Shown: in pieces, positions 9,401 to 18,851 of the stretch
Layout of the letters: each line of letters opens with the position of its first letter
How positions within the stretch are numbered: position 1 is the stretch's first letter
Origin: Dactylosporangium siamense
Lineage (GTDB): Bacteria > Actinomycetota > Actinomycetes > Mycobacteriales > Micromonosporaceae
Direction: 5' to 3'
Length of the DNA stretch: 64,000 nt
Assembly (NCBI RefSeq): GCF_016862795.1
Contig: NZ_BONQ01000087.1
Location: 1 to 64,000 of the forward strand
Notes under the pieces: generated by a model
Database searches by the model: none
Seen by the model: the letters and a program-made list of their open reading frames with translations, nothing else
Told to the model about the DNA's origin: nothing
Made by a program: the position numbers and the translations under genes

Positions 9401-10610
9401 GCGTCGAAGCGGCCGGGGCCATCAAGGGCTCGGCCGGCACGTCGACGACACGCCGGTCGATCGGCGCCAGGACGGGCTCGGCGGCATCACCAGCGGGCCG
9501 GCCCTGCACCGCGAACGGGTGCACCACCGCCGGCTCCGAAGCCGGCGAGGCGGCGGGCGGCGCGAACGCCGGCGGGGCCGAGGAGGCGGGTTCGACCGGG
9601 GGCGGTGCGAACGCCGGCGGGGAGGACGAGCTGGCCGACGCCGGCTCCACGTCCGCCGCGGGCGTCTCCGGCGCGCTCCACGGCCGTGCGAACGCGTCCC
9701 ACGACGACTCCGGCAGCTGCCGGGGCGCCCGGGCCCGGCTCGGCAGCGGCGGCAGCGCCTCGTCGACCGGAGGCGGCGAGACCGGCGGCACAGCAGGAGG
9801 CGACGAGACCGGCGGCACGGCAGGCGGCGACGAGACCGGCGGCGGCGAAACCGGAGCTGAGGAGACCTGCTCGCCGAACCCCGCAACCGGGATCGGCGCG
9901 AACGGAGGCGCCGCCACATCGGAGGACACCGGCTCGGCGGGGTGGATGCCGGAGTACGGCGTGGACTCCCCGGGCGGAGGACCGTAGGTCCCGGCGACGG
10001 AGTCGAAGTTCGGCAGCTGGTACGCCGGTGTCGGGCTGGCCAGTGCGGCCGCGATGACGTCCGCCTCGGGCTCGGCTCGGCGGCGCGGCCCGTCAGGACC
10101 GGGGGCCGGCTGATCGGGCGCCTCGCTCAGCCCGCTCGTGGCGGCGGGGGTACCGCCACCCGCGGCGCTCACCCCGGAATCCAGCCCGGAAGGCGTTGCG
10201 GTGCTCACGCCCGCGTCCACACCGAAGGGAGCTTCGGCAAGACCGGACGAGTCGCCGCTGGGAGCTGCTCCGGTGTCGGTCGAGTTGAACGCCGCGACCA
10301 TCGCCGCGACCTCCGGGTCGTCCTCGCCGTCGTCGTCGGAGTCCGCGAACGGGTCGCCGCCGGGCCAGAGGGCGCCGTCGGTGGGCGTCGGCGGGAGCTC
10401 GTAGGCCTGGTCCGGGACAACCTCCTGCGGCGTGTCCGGAGGCAGCTCGGCGCCGACCGGTGGCGGTGGCGGCAGCGGCGGCAGATCGCCGTCGAGCGCG
10501 TCGGGCTCCGGACTGGTCGCCTGTGGCTGCACGCCGGGCGTGAACCCGAATGGGGAGTCGGGTCGCACCCCCTCGTTGCGTGCGCCGTCCCGTGTCTCCC
10601 GCTCGTCCAT
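6414..10610 (-). CDS. Giant proline-rich tail-anchored protein
   Basis: 1398 residues, unrecognised. About the first 1330 residues are low complexity (Pro, Ala, Gly, Gln, Ser) with several nested repeat families: an 11-residue [11 protein letters not shown] unit, a 10-residue [10 protein letters not shown]-type unit and PEPxP-rich stretches. An acidic patch ([14 protein letters not shown]) precedes one hydrophobic helix near the C-terminus ([20 protein letters not shown]), then a short tail ending DMFSGVPQK. There is no signal peptide, so I infer a cytoplasmic disordered protein anchored by its C-terminus. The start has GGAGGG 6 nt upstream. Its stop overlaps the helicase start by one base. 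A scaffold or cell-envelope role is conceivable, but nothing shows it. Confidence 0.85.
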   Translation of the reverse strand: MDERETRDGARNEGVRPDSPFGFTPGVQPQATSPEPDALDGDLPPLPPPPPVGAELPPDTPQEVVPDQAYELPPTPTDGALWPGGDPFADSDDDGEDDPEVAAMVAAFNSTDTGAAPSGDSSGLAEAPFGVDAGVSTATPSGLDSGVSAAGGGTPAATSGLSEAPDQPAPGPDGPRRRAEPEADVIAAALASPTPAYQLPNFDSVAGTYGPPPGESTPYSGIHPAEPVSSDVAAPPFAPIPVAGFGEQVSSAPVSPPPVSSPPAVPPVSSPPAVPPVSPPPVDEALPPLPSRARAPRQLPESSWDAFARPWSAPETPAADVEPASASSSSPPAFAPPPVEPASSAPPAFAPPAASPASEPAVVHPFAVQGRPAGDAAEPVLAPIDRRVVDVPAEPLMAPAASTPPVVLPVAGAFAAAVVAARASASVPGIHSVSAEEAEQAARATTTPTPTVYRTSMALPHSMATGSASVGLPAAGAADSDVEPAPAAPLEPAVAPVEPAVAPIEPAAPVEPFPSPEPSPFPSPEPVPAPEPMPFPPAPEPEPIPTPYPPAPAPPAPVPTPEPPPFPQPPVPQPPVPQPPVPPAPAPFQAPTPYTTPSSQHPWGTGDSGQAAAAAGGQGAAPSWAQPAAQGWAPPPAGPQQPPAGVPQPPATPQQWPSVGQQPVSTPPAQGWNQPPAPQQWPAPGQPNPTPGVYGTPAQQPPAQYGQPAQGQPGQYGQPAQGQPGQYGQPAQGQPGQYGQPAQGQPGQYGTPGQPAQGQYGTPGQPGVYGAPGQHGTPVQYGTPGQQPGQYGPAGQQPPGQHGTAPGQQPPGQYGTPPAGQYGTPPGQAPAGQYGTPAGQQAPGTYGTPGPQPGQYSAPGQPGWAPPPGQGAPGQQGWAPPPGQPVSTPPAQQGWAAPPAPAQPSWQQPPAATPGEQGWASTPGQGWAPPPASAPPASSPPVSGGPAFAPPASAPPASGGPAFAPPASAPPVSGGPAFAPPASAPPVSGGPAFAPPAAGGPAFAPPSSAPPASGPPAFAPPASGPPAFAPPASGPPAFAPPPAGPPSYTVPAATPSESTPPVSGPPAFAPPASGPSAVGGPGAGAPAYTMPNATPSESTPPVSAPPAFSIPSASPSESMPPVSPPPAFAPPSWAPAGQASAPPAWAQPADSQVSAPGAPSWAQPSPAGESVSAPFAPSWAAAPAAEPAAEPEQPAEGQQPMYSVPTAQSDLPPVQQAGWGAPAWGAPEPPSAGPARDDRPASDRAPGTVYPSSGAPANPAPPAHQQPPAIPPPGEDEDEVVDDAGPSPAAESYGNWARNQRSSAGTVYGGQRVTPVATVSADGGSSPLENSGSLTGHILSQGTQEADEDDEEEPAKSSNLKVMIIIAIIVVVLLVGGYLAVTFSKAFIEDMFSGVPQK
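7486..7830 (-). repeat. 30-bp coding repeats (10-residue Pro/Ala units)
   Basis: Imperfect tandem units of about 30 bp encode [10 protein letters not shown]-like decapeptides, with variants carrying APPVSGG. Third-position changes show the units are diverging while keeping frame. They lie inside the proline-rich gene. Confidence 0.7.
8361..8500 (-). repeat. 33-bp tandem repeat encoding [11 protein letters not shown]
   Basis: The string GCCGTACTG recurs at 8361, 8394, 8427, 8460 and 8493 on the plus strand, an exact 33-bp period. The units encode the 11-residue repeat of the proline-rich protein and are nearly identical, which suggests recent expansion or homogenisation. Confidence 0.85.
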
Positions 10611-10735
10611 TGCTGCCCTCCATGACTGTGCCCTGCCTGGGCGTCACCGCGTTCCCGGCGTGCCCCCTCCGCCAGTCACGGCTCCACGGTGCCACATCGA
10701 GTCACGGAACGCTGGACCGGACTGCGTCGGGTTTT

Positions 10736-10779
10736 GGATCACCGCGCAGGATCACGTCCGGTATCACGTCCAGGATCAC
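10736..10779. promoter_or_regulatory. Four phased GGATCAC direct repeats
   Basis: GGATCAC at 10736 and 10749, the variant GTATCAC at 10761 and GGATCAC at 10773 are spaced 13, 12 and 12 bp apart. They lie between the NlpC/P60 stop and the proline-rich gene start, 126-169 bp upstream of the latter. The layout suits a regulator binding direct repeats, but no binding protein can be named. Confidence 0.4.
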
Positions 10780-10810
10780 CGCCGGGCGAAGATCCTCCGG
10801 GAACGAACGA

Positions 10811-10840
10811 ACCGGCCCGCGGGCTACCCCGCGAGCCGGT
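10811..10840 (-). terminator. Hairpin after the NlpC/P60 gene
   Basis: ACCGGC-C-CGCGGG pairs with CCCGCG-A-GCCGGT across a short loop, one mismatch in the stem. It lies 15 bp past the NlpC/P60 stop. No T-run follows, as is usual in high-GC actinobacteria. Confidence 0.6.
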
Positions 10841-10854
10841 CCGGTGAACCGACG

Positions 10855-12492
10855 TCAGTCGCCCGACGGTGTCGCCGTGGTCTGTGCGGCCGTGCTCGCC
10901 CCGGTGGTCGTGGGCTCGACGGCCGGCTTCGTCGTTGCCGCGGCCGACGCCGGCTTGCTCGGCGCCTTCGACTCCTCTTCCGCGGGCTTCGACGCCGGTG
11001 CTGACGACTCTCCCGCCGGCGCCGATGACGATCCACCCGCCGGTGCTGACGAGGACCCACCCGCCGGTGCCGAGGATGACGACCCACCCGCCGGAGCGGA
11101 GGTCGACGTCGACGCGGAAGCCGAGGCGGAAGCGCTGGCCGAAGCCGAAGCCGAAGCCGACGGCGACGCGGTGGACGACGCCGACGCGGTGGCCGTCGCG
11201 GTGGGTGTGGCGGTGGCGGTCGAGTTCGGTGCCTTCACGGCCGGGAAGATCCGCGTCGCGCCGAAGAACCGCGACCACTTCACCTGCCCGATCTTCACCT
11301 TCTCGCCGGTGGTCGGCGCGTGCACCATCTGGCCGCCGCCCAGGTAGATGCCCATGTGGTAGATCGAACGCCAGTCGCTGGAGTCGCTGGCGAAGAAGAC
11401 CAGGTCGCCGGGGAGCAGCTGGTCGCCGAGGCGGAGCTTGGTGGCCTGGATGGCGGGGGTGCCGTGGTACATGTCGTTGGCGACCCGCGGCACGCGGACC
11501 CCGACCTGCCCATAGGACCAGTACGCCAGGCCTGAGCAGTCGAAGGTGTTCGGGCCTTCGTCGCCCCACACGTACCAGCTGCCGATCTTGCCCATGGCGA
11601 AGTTCAGCGCCTGGACGGCCTTCGGGTTGGCGACCATGCCGTCGACCGGCACGTTGGAGACGGTGCCGCGGCTCTGCTCGGCGGCCGCCTCCTGCGCGGC
11701 GATCTGCAGGACCGCCTGCTCGTTGTCGGCCTTGAGCTTCTGGAACGCGGCGTCCTGGACCTTGAAGTCCGCGTCGATCGGGGTGAACACGCTCTGCGCG
11801 CTGAGATAGGTCGACTGGGCCAGCTCGTACTGCTGCTTGGCGGCCGCCTCCTCCTGCTCCGCGCGCAGCAGGTCACGGGCGTCCTGCTGGCTGCCCGGCT
11901 GCTGACCGAGGCCCGGCGCGAGCAGGCCGAACTGGTGCAGGTCGTGCGCATACCCGTCGAGCGGCCCCAGGCCGGTCGCCCGCTTGTATGCCTCCGCGGC
12001 GGCCGTGTCGGCCCGGTCGCGCAGCTCCGCGACCTGGGCGGTGGCGGCGCGCAGCTTGTCCTGGGCGTCGGACGCCGCGGCCTGTGCCGTCTCCAGGTTG
12101 ATCTGCGCCTGGAGGCGTTTCTGCCCCAGTGTGCTGACGGTGACCTCGAGCGAGGCGAGCTGCGTCGCGAGCGGGCCACGCAGTGTGGCGGTGCTCCCGC
12201 CGACGGACGCGGGCGCGGTGGTGCCGCTCTGGCCGGGCATGAGCAGTGTGCCGGACGCGATGGGCCGGGAGCCGGTGTCGGGGATCGCGCCACCCGGGTC
12301 GGCGTACGCCGGGCGGGGAACCAACGAGCACAGCAAGGTGCAGACGACGGCCGCGACGAACATCGGCCCACGCCTGTGCCTTCCCCGCTGCCGGGGGATC
12401 ATCGCCGCGACCTGCGCGGATGCCTCAGCTTCGGCAGGCGGGACCCAGCTGTCGCCGGGATAACTCGCCGCCCTCAGTACCAGTCCGTCCAT
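10855..12492 (-). CDS. Secreted NlpC/P60 peptidoglycan hydrolase (RipA-like)
   Basis: 545 residues. A hydrophobic signal segment (MFVAAVVCTLLCSLVPRPAYA) precedes a coiled-coil of roughly residues 95-270, then an NlpC/P60 domain with catalytic Cys319 (TFDCSGLAYWSYGQ), His379 (YHMGIYLGGG) and His391 (MVHAP). It should cleave peptide stems of peptidoglycan outside the cell, with the coiled-coil as autoinhibitor or partner-binding region, as in RipA-type enzymes. The tail is Ser/Ala-rich with SASASAS and SSSAPAGG repeats. The ATG at 12492 has GGGGA 7 nt upstream; an ATG at 12402 would give a more typical signal peptide with an Arg-rich start and remains possible. Confidence 0.9.
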   Translation of the reverse strand: MDGLVLRAASYPGDSWVPPAEAEASAQVAAMIPRQRGRHRRGPMFVAAVVCTLLCSLVPRPAYADPGGAIPDTGSRPIASGTLLMPGQSGTTAPASVGGSTATLRGPLATQLASLEVTVSTLGQKRLQAQINLETAQAAASDAQDKLRAATAQVAELRDRADTAAAEAYKRATGLGPLDGYAHDLHQFGLLAPGLGQQPGSQQDARDLLRAEQEEAAAKQQYELAQSTYLSAQSVFTPIDADFKVQDAAFQKLKADNEQAVLQIAAQEAAAEQSRGTVSNVPVDGMVANPKAVQALNFAMGKIGSWYVWGDEGPNTFDCSGLAYWSYGQVGVRVPRVANDMYHGTPAIQATKLRLGDQLLPGDLVFFASDSSDWRSIYHMGIYLGGGQMVHAPTTGEKVKIGQVKWSRFFGATRIFPAVKAPNSTATATPTATATASASSTASPSASASASASASASASASTSTSAPAGGSSSSAPAGGSSSAPAGGSSSAPAGESSAPASKPAEEESKAPSKPASAAATTKPAVEPTTTGASTAAQTTATPSGD

Positions 12493-12707
12493 GCCACCGT
12501 CCCCAGTCGGTAAGCCCCGCCAATGGTCGATCGCGATCGATCGATCAGTCGGTCTGCCGCCCGACCGTGTTTCTGCCCACTTTTGTTTACCTCACGGAAG
12601 CAATCGACGTCGAGAGCTGATCAATGTCAGTCTGCTCGCAAAGAGGTGAACAGGGAGATGAACACCGCACTCGCGCGGGGGCCGGTGAGGCCGGGCCGGG
12701 CCCGACG

Positions 12708-12719
12708 TACGCTGGCGAC
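12708..12719 (+). promoter_or_regulatory. Leaderless -10 element of mqnE
   Basis: TACGCT at 12708-12713 lies 6 nt before the GTG at 12720. There is no Shine-Dalgarno, and upstream in-frame starts give a non-family extension. Confidence 0.5.
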
Positions 12720-13889
12720 GTGGATGCAGGTGTGAAGCGTGAACTCGAGGCCAAGGTCGTTGCCGGCGAGCGGCTGAGCAGGGAAGACGGCGTAGCTCTG
12801 TACGAGAGCGACGACCTGGTCTGGCTCGGCAGGCTGGCCCACCACAAGCGCACCGAGCTCAACGGCGACCGGGTGATGTTCAACGTCAACCGGCACCTCA
12901 ATCTCACGAATGTCTGTTCCGCCAGCTGCGCATATTGCTCATTCCAGCGCAAGCCGGGCGAGAAGGACGCATACACGATGCGCATCCACGAGGCGGTCGC
13001 CAAGGCCAAGGAGATGGAGGACGAGCAGCTCACCGAGCTGCACATCGTCAACGGCCTGCACCCGACCCTGCCGTGGAAGTACTACCCGAAGGTCCTCCGC
13101 GAGCTGAAGGGCGCCCTGCCCAACGTCAAGCTCAAGGCGTTCACGGCCACGGAGATCCAGTGGTTCGAGAAGATCAGCGGCCTGCCCGCCGACGAGATCT
13201 TCGACGAGCTGATGGACGCCGGTCTGGAGTCGCTCACCGGCGGCGGCGCGGAGATCTTCGACTGGGAGGTCCGCCAGCACATCGTCGACCACGCCTGCCA
13301 CTGGGAGGACTGGTCGCGCATCCACCGGCTCGCGCACAGCAAGGGCCTGCGGACCCCGTCGACGATGCTCTACGGCCACATCGAGGAGCCCCGCCACCGC
13401 GTCGACCACGTCATGCGGCTGCGCGAGCTGCAGGACGAGACCGGCGGCTTCACCGTCTTCATCCCGCTGCGCTACCAGCACGACTTCGTCGACTCCGCCG
13501 ACGGCAAGATCCGCAACAAGCTGCAGGCGCGCACGAAGATGGCCTCGCCCGCGGAGTCGCTCAAGACGTTCGCCGTGTCCCGGCTGATGTTCGACAACGT
13601 GCCCCACGTCAAGTGCTTCTGGGTCATGCACGGCCTGTCCGTCGCCCAGCTGTCCCTCAACTTCGGCGTCGACGACCTCGACGGCTCGGTCGTCGAGTAC
13701 AAGATCACTCACGACGCCGACAGCTACGGCACGCCCAACACGATGCACCGCGAGGACCTGCTCCACCTGATCTGGGACGCCGGCTTCCAGCCCGTCGAGC
13801 GCAACACCCGCTACGAGGTCGTCAGGGAATACGACAAGCCCACCCCCCTCGCCGAGCGTCGCGCCGAGCCGCAGCAGGTCTGGGCCTGA
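12720..13889 (+). CDS. mqnE: Aminofutalosine synthase MqnE (radical SAM)
   Basis: 389-residue radical SAM enzyme of the futalosine pathway. It adds the adenosyl radical to the product of MqnA to give aminofutalosine. The cluster motif is CSASCAYC (CX3CX2C) in NVCSASCAYCSFQRKPGEKD, followed by the family stretches IVNGLHPTLPW and TGGGAEIFD. The GTG start at 12720 yields a protein of usual length and sits 6 nt after a TANNNT box. It is transcribed divergently from the NlpC/P60 gene and stands alone rather than with mqnA or mqnC. Confidence 0.93.
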   Translation: MDAGVKRELEAKVVAGERLSREDGVALYESDDLVWLGRLAHHKRTELNGDRVMFNVNRHLNLTNVCSASCAYCSFQRKPGEKDAYTMRIHEAVAKAKEMEDEQLTELHIVNGLHPTLPWKYYPKVLRELKGALPNVKLKAFTATEIQWFEKISGLPADEIFDELMDAGLESLTGGGAEIFDWEVRQHIVDHACHWEDWSRIHRLAHSKGLRTPSTMLYGHIEEPRHRVDHVMRLRELQDETGGFTVFIPLRYQHDFVDSADGKIRNKLQARTKMASPAESLKTFAVSRLMFDNVPHVKCFWVMHGLSVAQLSLNFGVDDLDGSVVEYKITHDADSYGTPNTMHREDLLHLIWDAGFQPVERNTRYEVVREYDKPTPLAERRAEPQQVWA

Positions 13890-13938
13890 CCCTCATCGCG
13901 GCGCCAGGCGCCCGACCGCCGCGCCGCGGTGGGCGGCT

Positions 13939-13968
13939 TTGAGTGGTCCGTGCGGGCGGCGATATCCT
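13939..13968 (+). promoter_or_regulatory. Promoter of the DUF4229 gene
   Basis: TTGAGT (13939-13944) and TATCCT (13963-13968) are separated by 18 bp and lie 9 nt upstream of the ATG, giving a very short leader or none. Confidence 0.5.
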
Positions 13969-13977
13969 GGCCAGACC

Positions 13978-14259
13978 ATGTCTGCGCTGTTGAAGTACAC
14001 GCTCGCCCGGCTCGGGCTCTTCGTTCTCGCGGCCGGTGCGATGTTCGCCGTCCCGCTCGACATCAGCGTCCTGCTGAAGCTGATGATCGCCGTGGTGATC
14101 TCCGCCGCGCTGGCCTTCTTCCTGCTGAAAGGCCTCCGGGAGGAGGCCTCCGTGCAGGCGGTCGGCGCCGCCACGCGTCGCACCGAAAAGCGTGAACGAC
14201 TGCGCGCCGCGCTCAACGGGGATGATGATGGGGGTGAAAGCACCACCAAAGCGGACTAA
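13978..14259 (+). CDS. DUF4229 small membrane protein
   Basis: 93 residues with two predicted transmembrane helices (LARLGLFVLAAGAMFAVPL and LLKLMIAVVISAALAFFLL) and a charged C-terminal tail ending in DDDGGESTTKAD. It matches the actinobacterial DUF4229 architecture; function unknown. The ATG at 13978 is preferred over an upstream start because the hydrophobic domain begins right after it. In many actinobacteria such a gene sits near menaquinone genes, as here 88 bp after mqnE, so a link to the quinone pathway or membrane is worth noting but unproven. Confidence 0.8.
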   Translation: MSALLKYTLARLGLFVLAAGAMFAVPLDISVLLKLMIAVVISAALAFFLLKGLREEASVQAVGAATRRTEKRERLRAALNGDDDGGESTTKAD

Positions 14260-14270
14260 TAGCGCTTAAA

Positions 14271-14297
14271 CCTTGGATGGTGCAAGACCACCCAAGG
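14271..14297 (+). promoter_or_regulatory. Hairpin covering part of the carboxypeptidase ribosome-binding site
   Basis: CCTTGGATGGT (14271-14281) pairs with ACCACCCAAGG (14287-14297) over a 5-nt loop, with one mismatch. The 3' arm includes the first four bases of the AAGGAGG ribosome-binding site of the next gene, so folding could limit its translation. Confidence 0.45.
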
Positions 14298-14304
14298 AGG
14301 CTCG

Positions 14305-16104
14305 ATGGGCCGCAGGCTCTCCGTATCGCTCACGCTCGCCGGTGTCGGCCTGCTGATGCTCGTGGGGATCAATCCCGCCAGTGCCGTGCCCGCCGAGAAG
14401 TCCGGCCGATACGTGGTCGAGGGTGTGCGCACCCTGGACGACCGCAACCGGGTCGCCCGCAGCGGGGCCGCCATCGACACGATCGACCACGGCCGGGCCG
14501 AGATCACCGCGCTGCCGTCCGAGGTCCGCGCGCTCCGCGACCAGGGATTTGTCGTGGAAGGGCAGCGGGCGGAGGACTTCCCGGCCGCCGACAAGGCGTA
14601 CCACAACTACGCGGAGATGATCGCCGAGCTCGACAAGGCGGTCGCCGCCCACCCGGCGATCATCCGCAAGACCAGCCTCGGCAAGTCGTATGAGGGTCGC
14701 GACCTGCCGCTGATCAAGATCTCGGACAACGTCGCGGTCGACGAGGACGAGCCGGAGGTCCTCTACGGCGCCCACCAGCACGCCCGCGAACACCTCACGG
14801 TCGAGATGGCGCTGTACCTGGTGAAGCTGTACACCGACGGCTACGGCAAGGACGCCCGCATCACGAAGCTGGTCGATGGCCGCGAACTGTGGATCGTGCC
14901 CGACCTGAACCCCGACGGCGGCGAATACGACGTGGCCACCGGCTCCTACCGCAACTGGCGGAAGAACCGGCAGCCCAACGCCGGGTCGGGCAGCGTCGGC
15001 ACCGACCTCAACCGCAACTGGAGCTACCGGTTCGCCTGCTGCGGCGGCTCCTCGGACAGCCCGTCGTCGGAGACGTACCACGGCCCGTCGGCGTTCTCCG
15101 CGCCCGAGATCCAGCGCCTGCGGGACTTCGTGCTCAGCCGCCGCGTCGGCGGGGTGCAGCAGATCAGGACGAGCATCGACTTCCACACGTTCAGCGAGCT
15201 GATCCTCTGGCCGTTCGGCTACACGACCGCCGACACGGCGGCCGGGCTGAACGCCGACCAGCAGGCAGTGTTCCAGAGCCTCGGCACCCGGATGGCCAAC
15301 TCCAACGGCTACACGCCCGAGCAGTCCAGCGACCTGTACATCACCGACGGCTCGATCATCGACTGGCTGTGGGCGACGCAGGGGATCTTCGCGTACACGT
15401 TCGAGATGTACCCCGGCTCCAACCCCAGCGGCAACGGCTTCTACCCGCCGGCGAGCGTGATCACCGCGCAGACCGCCCGCAACAAGGAGGCCAGCCTGCA
15501 GCTCGCGGAGTTCGCCGACTGCGTGTATCGGATCATCGGCAAGCAGGCCCAGTACTGCAAGGGCGGCACCGCGAACGCGGTCTGGTCCGACGACTTCGAG
15601 AGCGCCAAGGGCTGGACGGTCACCAAGGGCACCGCGACCGGCGGGCTCTGGGAGCGCGGCAATCCCGAGGCGACCACGCAGAACGGCCCGAAGCAGCTCG
15701 GCGGGGCCGTCAGCGGCGACAACGACCTGGTGACCGGCCGCAAGGCCGGTTCGTCGGCGGGCAGCTACGACGTCGACGGCGGCACCACGGCGGTGCGATC
15801 ACCGTCGATCGCGCTGCCGGCCGCCGATACGCTGACCCTCGACTGGTCCTGGTACTTCGCCCACGCCGCCAACGCGTCCGCCAGCGATCTGTTCAAGGTC
15901 AGCGTGCTGCACGGCGGCACGAAGACGGCGGTGTTCGCCCAGGCCGGCGCGGCGAGCGACCGCGACGCGGCCTGGGCCGAGGCCAGCGCGGACCTGACCG
16001 CCTACGCCGGCAAGACGATCCAACTGGTGATCGAGGCGACGGACGCCGGCGGGGCCAGCCTCGTGGAGGCGGCCGTGGACAACGTCATGATCATTAAGTC
16101 TTAA
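14305..16104 (+). CDS. Secreted zinc carboxypeptidase, M14 family
   Basis: 599 residues. A Sec signal peptide (cleavage near PASA-VP) is followed by an M14 metallocarboxypeptidase domain: zinc ligands His159 and Glu162 in HAREH, the conserved NPDGGEYD and TDLNRNW stretches, third zinc ligand His294 in SIDFHTFSE, and catalytic Glu367 in YTFEMYP. After about residue 430 comes a beta-rich C-terminal domain ([11 protein letters not shown]) of jelly-roll or carbohydrate-binding appearance. It should trim C-terminal residues from peptides outside the cell. The AAGGAGG site 7 nt from the ATG is partly inside a hairpin. It ends 4 bp into the convergent VOC gene. Confidence 0.92.
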   Translation: MGRRLSVSLTLAGVGLLMLVGINPASAVPAEKSGRYVVEGVRTLDDRNRVARSGAAIDTIDHGRAEITALPSEVRALRDQGFVVEGQRAEDFPAADKAYHNYAEMIAELDKAVAAHPAIIRKTSLGKSYEGRDLPLIKISDNVAVDEDEPEVLYGAHQHAREHLTVEMALYLVKLYTDGYGKDARITKLVDGRELWIVPDLNPDGGEYDVATGSYRNWRKNRQPNAGSGSVGTDLNRNWSYRFACCGGSSDSPSSETYHGPSAFSAPEIQRLRDFVLSRRVGGVQQIRTSIDFHTFSELILWPFGYTTADTAAGLNADQQAVFQSLGTRMANSNGYTPEQSSDLYITDGSIIDWLWATQGIFAYTFEMYPGSNPSGNGFYPPASVITAQTARNKEASLQLAEFADCVYRIIGKQAQYCKGGTANAVWSDDFESAKGWTVTKGTATGGLWERGNPEATTQNGPKQLGGAVSGDNDLVTGRKAGSSAGSYDVDGGTTAVRSPSIALPAADTLTLDWSWYFAHAANASASDLFKVSVLHGGTKTAVFAQAGAASDRDAAWAEASADLTAYAGKTIQLVIEATDAGGASLVEAAVDNVMIIKS

Positions 16105-16850
16105 AAGCGATATTCGTCGGAAATCTCGATCAGCGCGAAATGTGCGCCCGCCGGGTCGGCGACGCGGGCGTACCAACCCGCCGACGACGGCATCGGCTTG
16201 CGCGCGACGCTGCCACCCAGTGAAGTCACCCGCTCGCATGCCGTGACGGCGTCGTCGACCATGAAGCACGCAGTCCAGTGCTCCGGCAGGCCGGCGGGGA
16301 ACCGGTCGTCGATCGGCAGGAGCCCACCGACGGCGTCGTTGTGGTGGTGCAGCTCGAAGTAGGGCTCCGGGTTTTCCGTCTCCACGGAGTGCCAGCCGAA
16401 CACCTCGCCGTAGAAGGCGCTGGTGCGGGCCAGGTCGTGGGACGCCAGTTCGTACCAGCAGATCGCCCCGGGCTCGAAGGACACCTGCGCGCCGCCGAAC
16501 CGGCTGCGTTGCCACGTGGCGAAGACCGCGCCGCCCGCGTCGGCGACCACGGACAGCGTGCCGAGGTCCCGCACGCTGGTTGGGGGCACCTTGACGGTCC
16601 CGCCCGCGCGCTGGACTGCGTCCGCGGTGCCGGCTGGATCGTCGGTGGAGATCGAGATCAGCCAGGCGGCCGGTCCGCGGCCGGTCGCAGTGCGCAGACC
16701 GGCCACCGCACGACCGTTCAGCGTGAAGTGCCCGTCATCGTTGAACTGCCAGCCGAAGAGGCCGCCGTAGAACGCGCGCGCGGCAACAGGGTCGGGACTT
16801 GCGACCTCGGCCCAGCACGGTGTGCCCGGTGCGTAACCCCGTACTCGCAT
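16101..16850 (-). CDS. Two-domain VOC (glyoxalase/bleomycin-resistance) protein
   Basis: 249 residues with two vicinal-oxygen-chelate modules: an N-terminal one from [20 protein letters not shown] and a C-terminal one from [20 protein letters not shown]. It resembles actinobacterial CFP-30B-like proteins whose substrates are not known. It is a paralogue of the gene at 28296-29066: both begin [12 protein letters not shown] and share [17 protein letters not shown] site precedes the ATG. Confidence 0.85.
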   Translation of the reverse strand: MRVRGYAPGTPCWAEVASPDPVAARAFYGGLFGWQFNDDGHFTLNGRAVAGLRTATGRGPAAWLISISTDDPAGTADAVQRAGGTVKVPPTSVRDLGTLSVVADAGGAVFATWQRSRFGGAQVSFEPGAICWYELASHDLARTSAFYGEVFGWHSVETENPEPYFELHHHNDAVGGLLPIDDRFPAGLPEHWTACFMVDDAVTACERVTSLGGSVARKPMPSSAGWYARVADPAGAHFALIEISDEYRF

Positions 16851-16904
16851 TCCGCGTCCCTCCGGTTGTCACAGTGTTTCGAGATAGTGACATCCGGACA
16901 GTGA

Positions 16905-18851
16905 TCACGAAACCCTATCCAAGGGCGGAGGAAGCGGACGTTCGTGGAGGACGTCCAACCGCGAGACGGCCCGCGTCAAAACCACGAACAACCGATTGAG
17001 TCCGCGGGGTTCGGCGTCCACAATGTCCGCCGGTTCCACCACGATCACGTGGTCGTACTCGAGACCCTTGGCGAGACTGGCCGGCAGGACCGTGACCCGC
17101 TCGCTCTCAATGCCGGCGGCAACGATCTGCGGCACTGTCGCGTCAGCCGCGATCACGCCGATGGAGCCTTCGAAGGCGAGCGCCCGCTGTACCACCTCCG
17201 CCAACGGAAAGGCACCGATGGTGAGCGCCCCGTCGGTCCTCAGCGACCGCGCCTCCGGCACGTCGACCCCCAGTGCGGGCAGCAGCCGGTTGGCCAGCGC
17301 CACGACCACGGCCGGCACGCGGAACCCGGTCGTCAACGGCACGACCCGTGCGCCCGGCTTGCCGAGATGCCCCAGCAGCGTCCGCCACTCCCGGGCCGCC
17401 CACGGCGCCGTGCCCTGCGCCAGGTCGCCGAGCAGCGTGATCGACCCGTGCTCGGAGCGCCGGGCGATCACCCGCGCCTGCATCGGTGACAGGTCCTGCG
17501 CCTCGTCCAGCACCACGTGGCCGAACGACGGCACCCGGTCGATCAAACCGGCGGCCTCGTCGATCAGCACCGCATCCGCCACGGTCCATCGCGCGGACTT
17601 CGCGGTCTTCGGCGGTTTCGCCCAGGCGATCGCCGCCTGCTCATGCGGCTCCAGCACCTCGTCGGCCGGGTCGCTGAGGACCTCGAACACCAGCTGCTCC
17701 GGCGTCACCGCCGGCCACGCGTGATCCAGCACCTCGAGCACCGGCTGCGAGCGACCCATCCGGCGCTGCCACCCCTCGCTCGGCGAGTCGCCGCGCCGCG
17801 CCTCCGACTGCCGCATCAGCAGCGACACGATCCGCGCCCGGACCCGCTCCCGGCCGATCCCGTACGGCGGCGCCTCCCGCCGCACGTCGTCCACGATCCG
17901 GCGCAGCGCCTCCGTCGACACCCGCCACCGGTAGGACCCGTCCGACACGGTCAGCGGCTCCTCCGGCCGCTTGATCTTGGCGTTGAGCCGCCGCGCGAGC
18001 ACCGTGGCCATCCTCGGGTCGTGCTTCACCTCGGCCGCGGCATCCGCGTCGACGCCTTTCACCGGGGTGCCGAGCAGCCCGTCGATCGTGGACTGCTGCA
18101 CCTCGATCTCACCCAGCGCCGGCAGCACGCTGGCGATGTAGCTCAGGAACGCGCTGTTCGGCCCGACGATGAGCACCCCCGACCGGCGCAGCCGCTCCCG
18201 GTGCAGATACAGCAGGTACGCCGCCCGGTGCAGCCCCACCGCGGTCTTCCCGGTGCCGGGGGCGCCCTGCACGCAGATCGACTCGTCCAGCTCGGCGCGC
18301 ACCAGCTCGTCCTGCTCGGGCTGGATGGTGGCGACGATGTCGCGCATCGGCCCGACGCGCGGCCGCTCGATCTCCTCGAGCAGGATCCGGCTGGTCCCGA
18401 GCTCCTCCCCGGCCCGCAGGTGCTCGTCCTCGAAGCTGGTCAGCTCGCCCCTGACGAAGCCGAACCGGCGCCGGGTGCTGACGTCCTGCGGGTCCTTGAC
18501 GCTCGCCTGGTAGAACTTCCGGCTCATCGGCGCCCGCCAGTCGAGCACCATCGGCTCCCCGGCCACGTCGGTGACGTGCCGCCGCCCGACGTGGAACCTG
18601 CCGCCCTCGTCGTCGTCGACCGCGGCGACGTCCAGCTTGCCGAAGAACAGTGGGGTGTCGGGACTGTCGGCCAGCTCGGCGATCCGCCGGGCCAGGTGCC
18701 GGCCGAGCGTCTCGGCGGCGAACGGGTCCCCGGCGACCTGATTGCCGGTGGCGAAGAGGTCCTCGGCATGCTCCCGCATCCTGCGCAGGGCCTTGCGTGA
18801 GGCTTCCAGGTGCGCTCGCTCGGCGGCGAGCTCGTCTTGCAGTGCGGGCAC
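16905..18851 (-). CDS. HelD/HelR-type RNA polymerase-associated helicase
   Basis: 648-residue superfamily-1 (UvrD/Rep-like) ATPase. The N-terminal Ala/Glu/Arg-rich helix (about residues 1-60) and the FGKLD and VGRRHVTD segments are typical of actinobacterial HelD proteins, which insert into RNA polymerase and release it from stalled complexes. Walker A is GAPGTGKT near residue 200; DEAQDLSPMQARVI is motif II and TTGFRVP follows. HelR members displace rifampicin. The expected rifamycin-associated inverted repeat was not found upstream, so I call the family, not the resistance role. The GTG start has AAGGA 8 nt upstream. A decayed relative of its 5' end lies at 23669-23780. Confidence 0.8.
   Translation of the reverse strand: MPALQDELAAERAHLEASRKALRRMREHAEDLFATGNQVAGDPFAAETLGRHLARRIAELADSPDTPLFFGKLDVAAVDDDEGGRFHVGRRHVTDVAGEPMVLDWRAPMSRKFYQASVKDPQDVSTRRRFGFVRGELTSFEDEHLRAGEELGTSRILLEEIERPRVGPMRDIVATIQPEQDELVRAELDESICVQGAPGTGKTAVGLHRAAYLLYLHRERLRRSGVLIVGPNSAFLSYIASVLPALGEIEVQQSTIDGLLGTPVKGVDADAAAEVKHDPRMATVLARRLNAKIKRPEEPLTVSDGSYRWRVSTEALRRIVDDVRREAPPYGIGRERVRARIVSLLMRQSEARRGDSPSEGWQRRMGRSQPVLEVLDHAWPAVTPEQLVFEVLSDPADEVLEPHEQAAIAWAKPPKTAKSARWTVADAVLIDEAAGLIDRVPSFGHVVLDEAQDLSPMQARVIARRSEHGSITLLGDLAQGTAPWAAREWRTLLGHLGKPGARVVPLTTGFRVPAVVVALANRLLPALGVDVPEARSLRTDGALTIGAFPLAEVVQRALAFEGSIGVIAADATVPQIVAAGIESERVTVLPASLAKGLEYDHVIVVEPADIVDAEPRGLNRLFVVLTRAVSRLDVLHERPLPPPLDRVS

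Noticed and set aside
6719-10057. Very long open frame opposite the proline-rich gene
   Set aside because: Antisense to repeat-rich, high-GC coding sequence; no ribosome-binding site or family features. It is a composition artefact.
12493-12719. Possible c-di-AMP (ydaO-type) riboswitch before the NlpC/P60 gene
   Set aside because: This gene class often has one in actinobacteria, but I could not match the conserved motifs to the sequence, only a G-rich stretch before the start.
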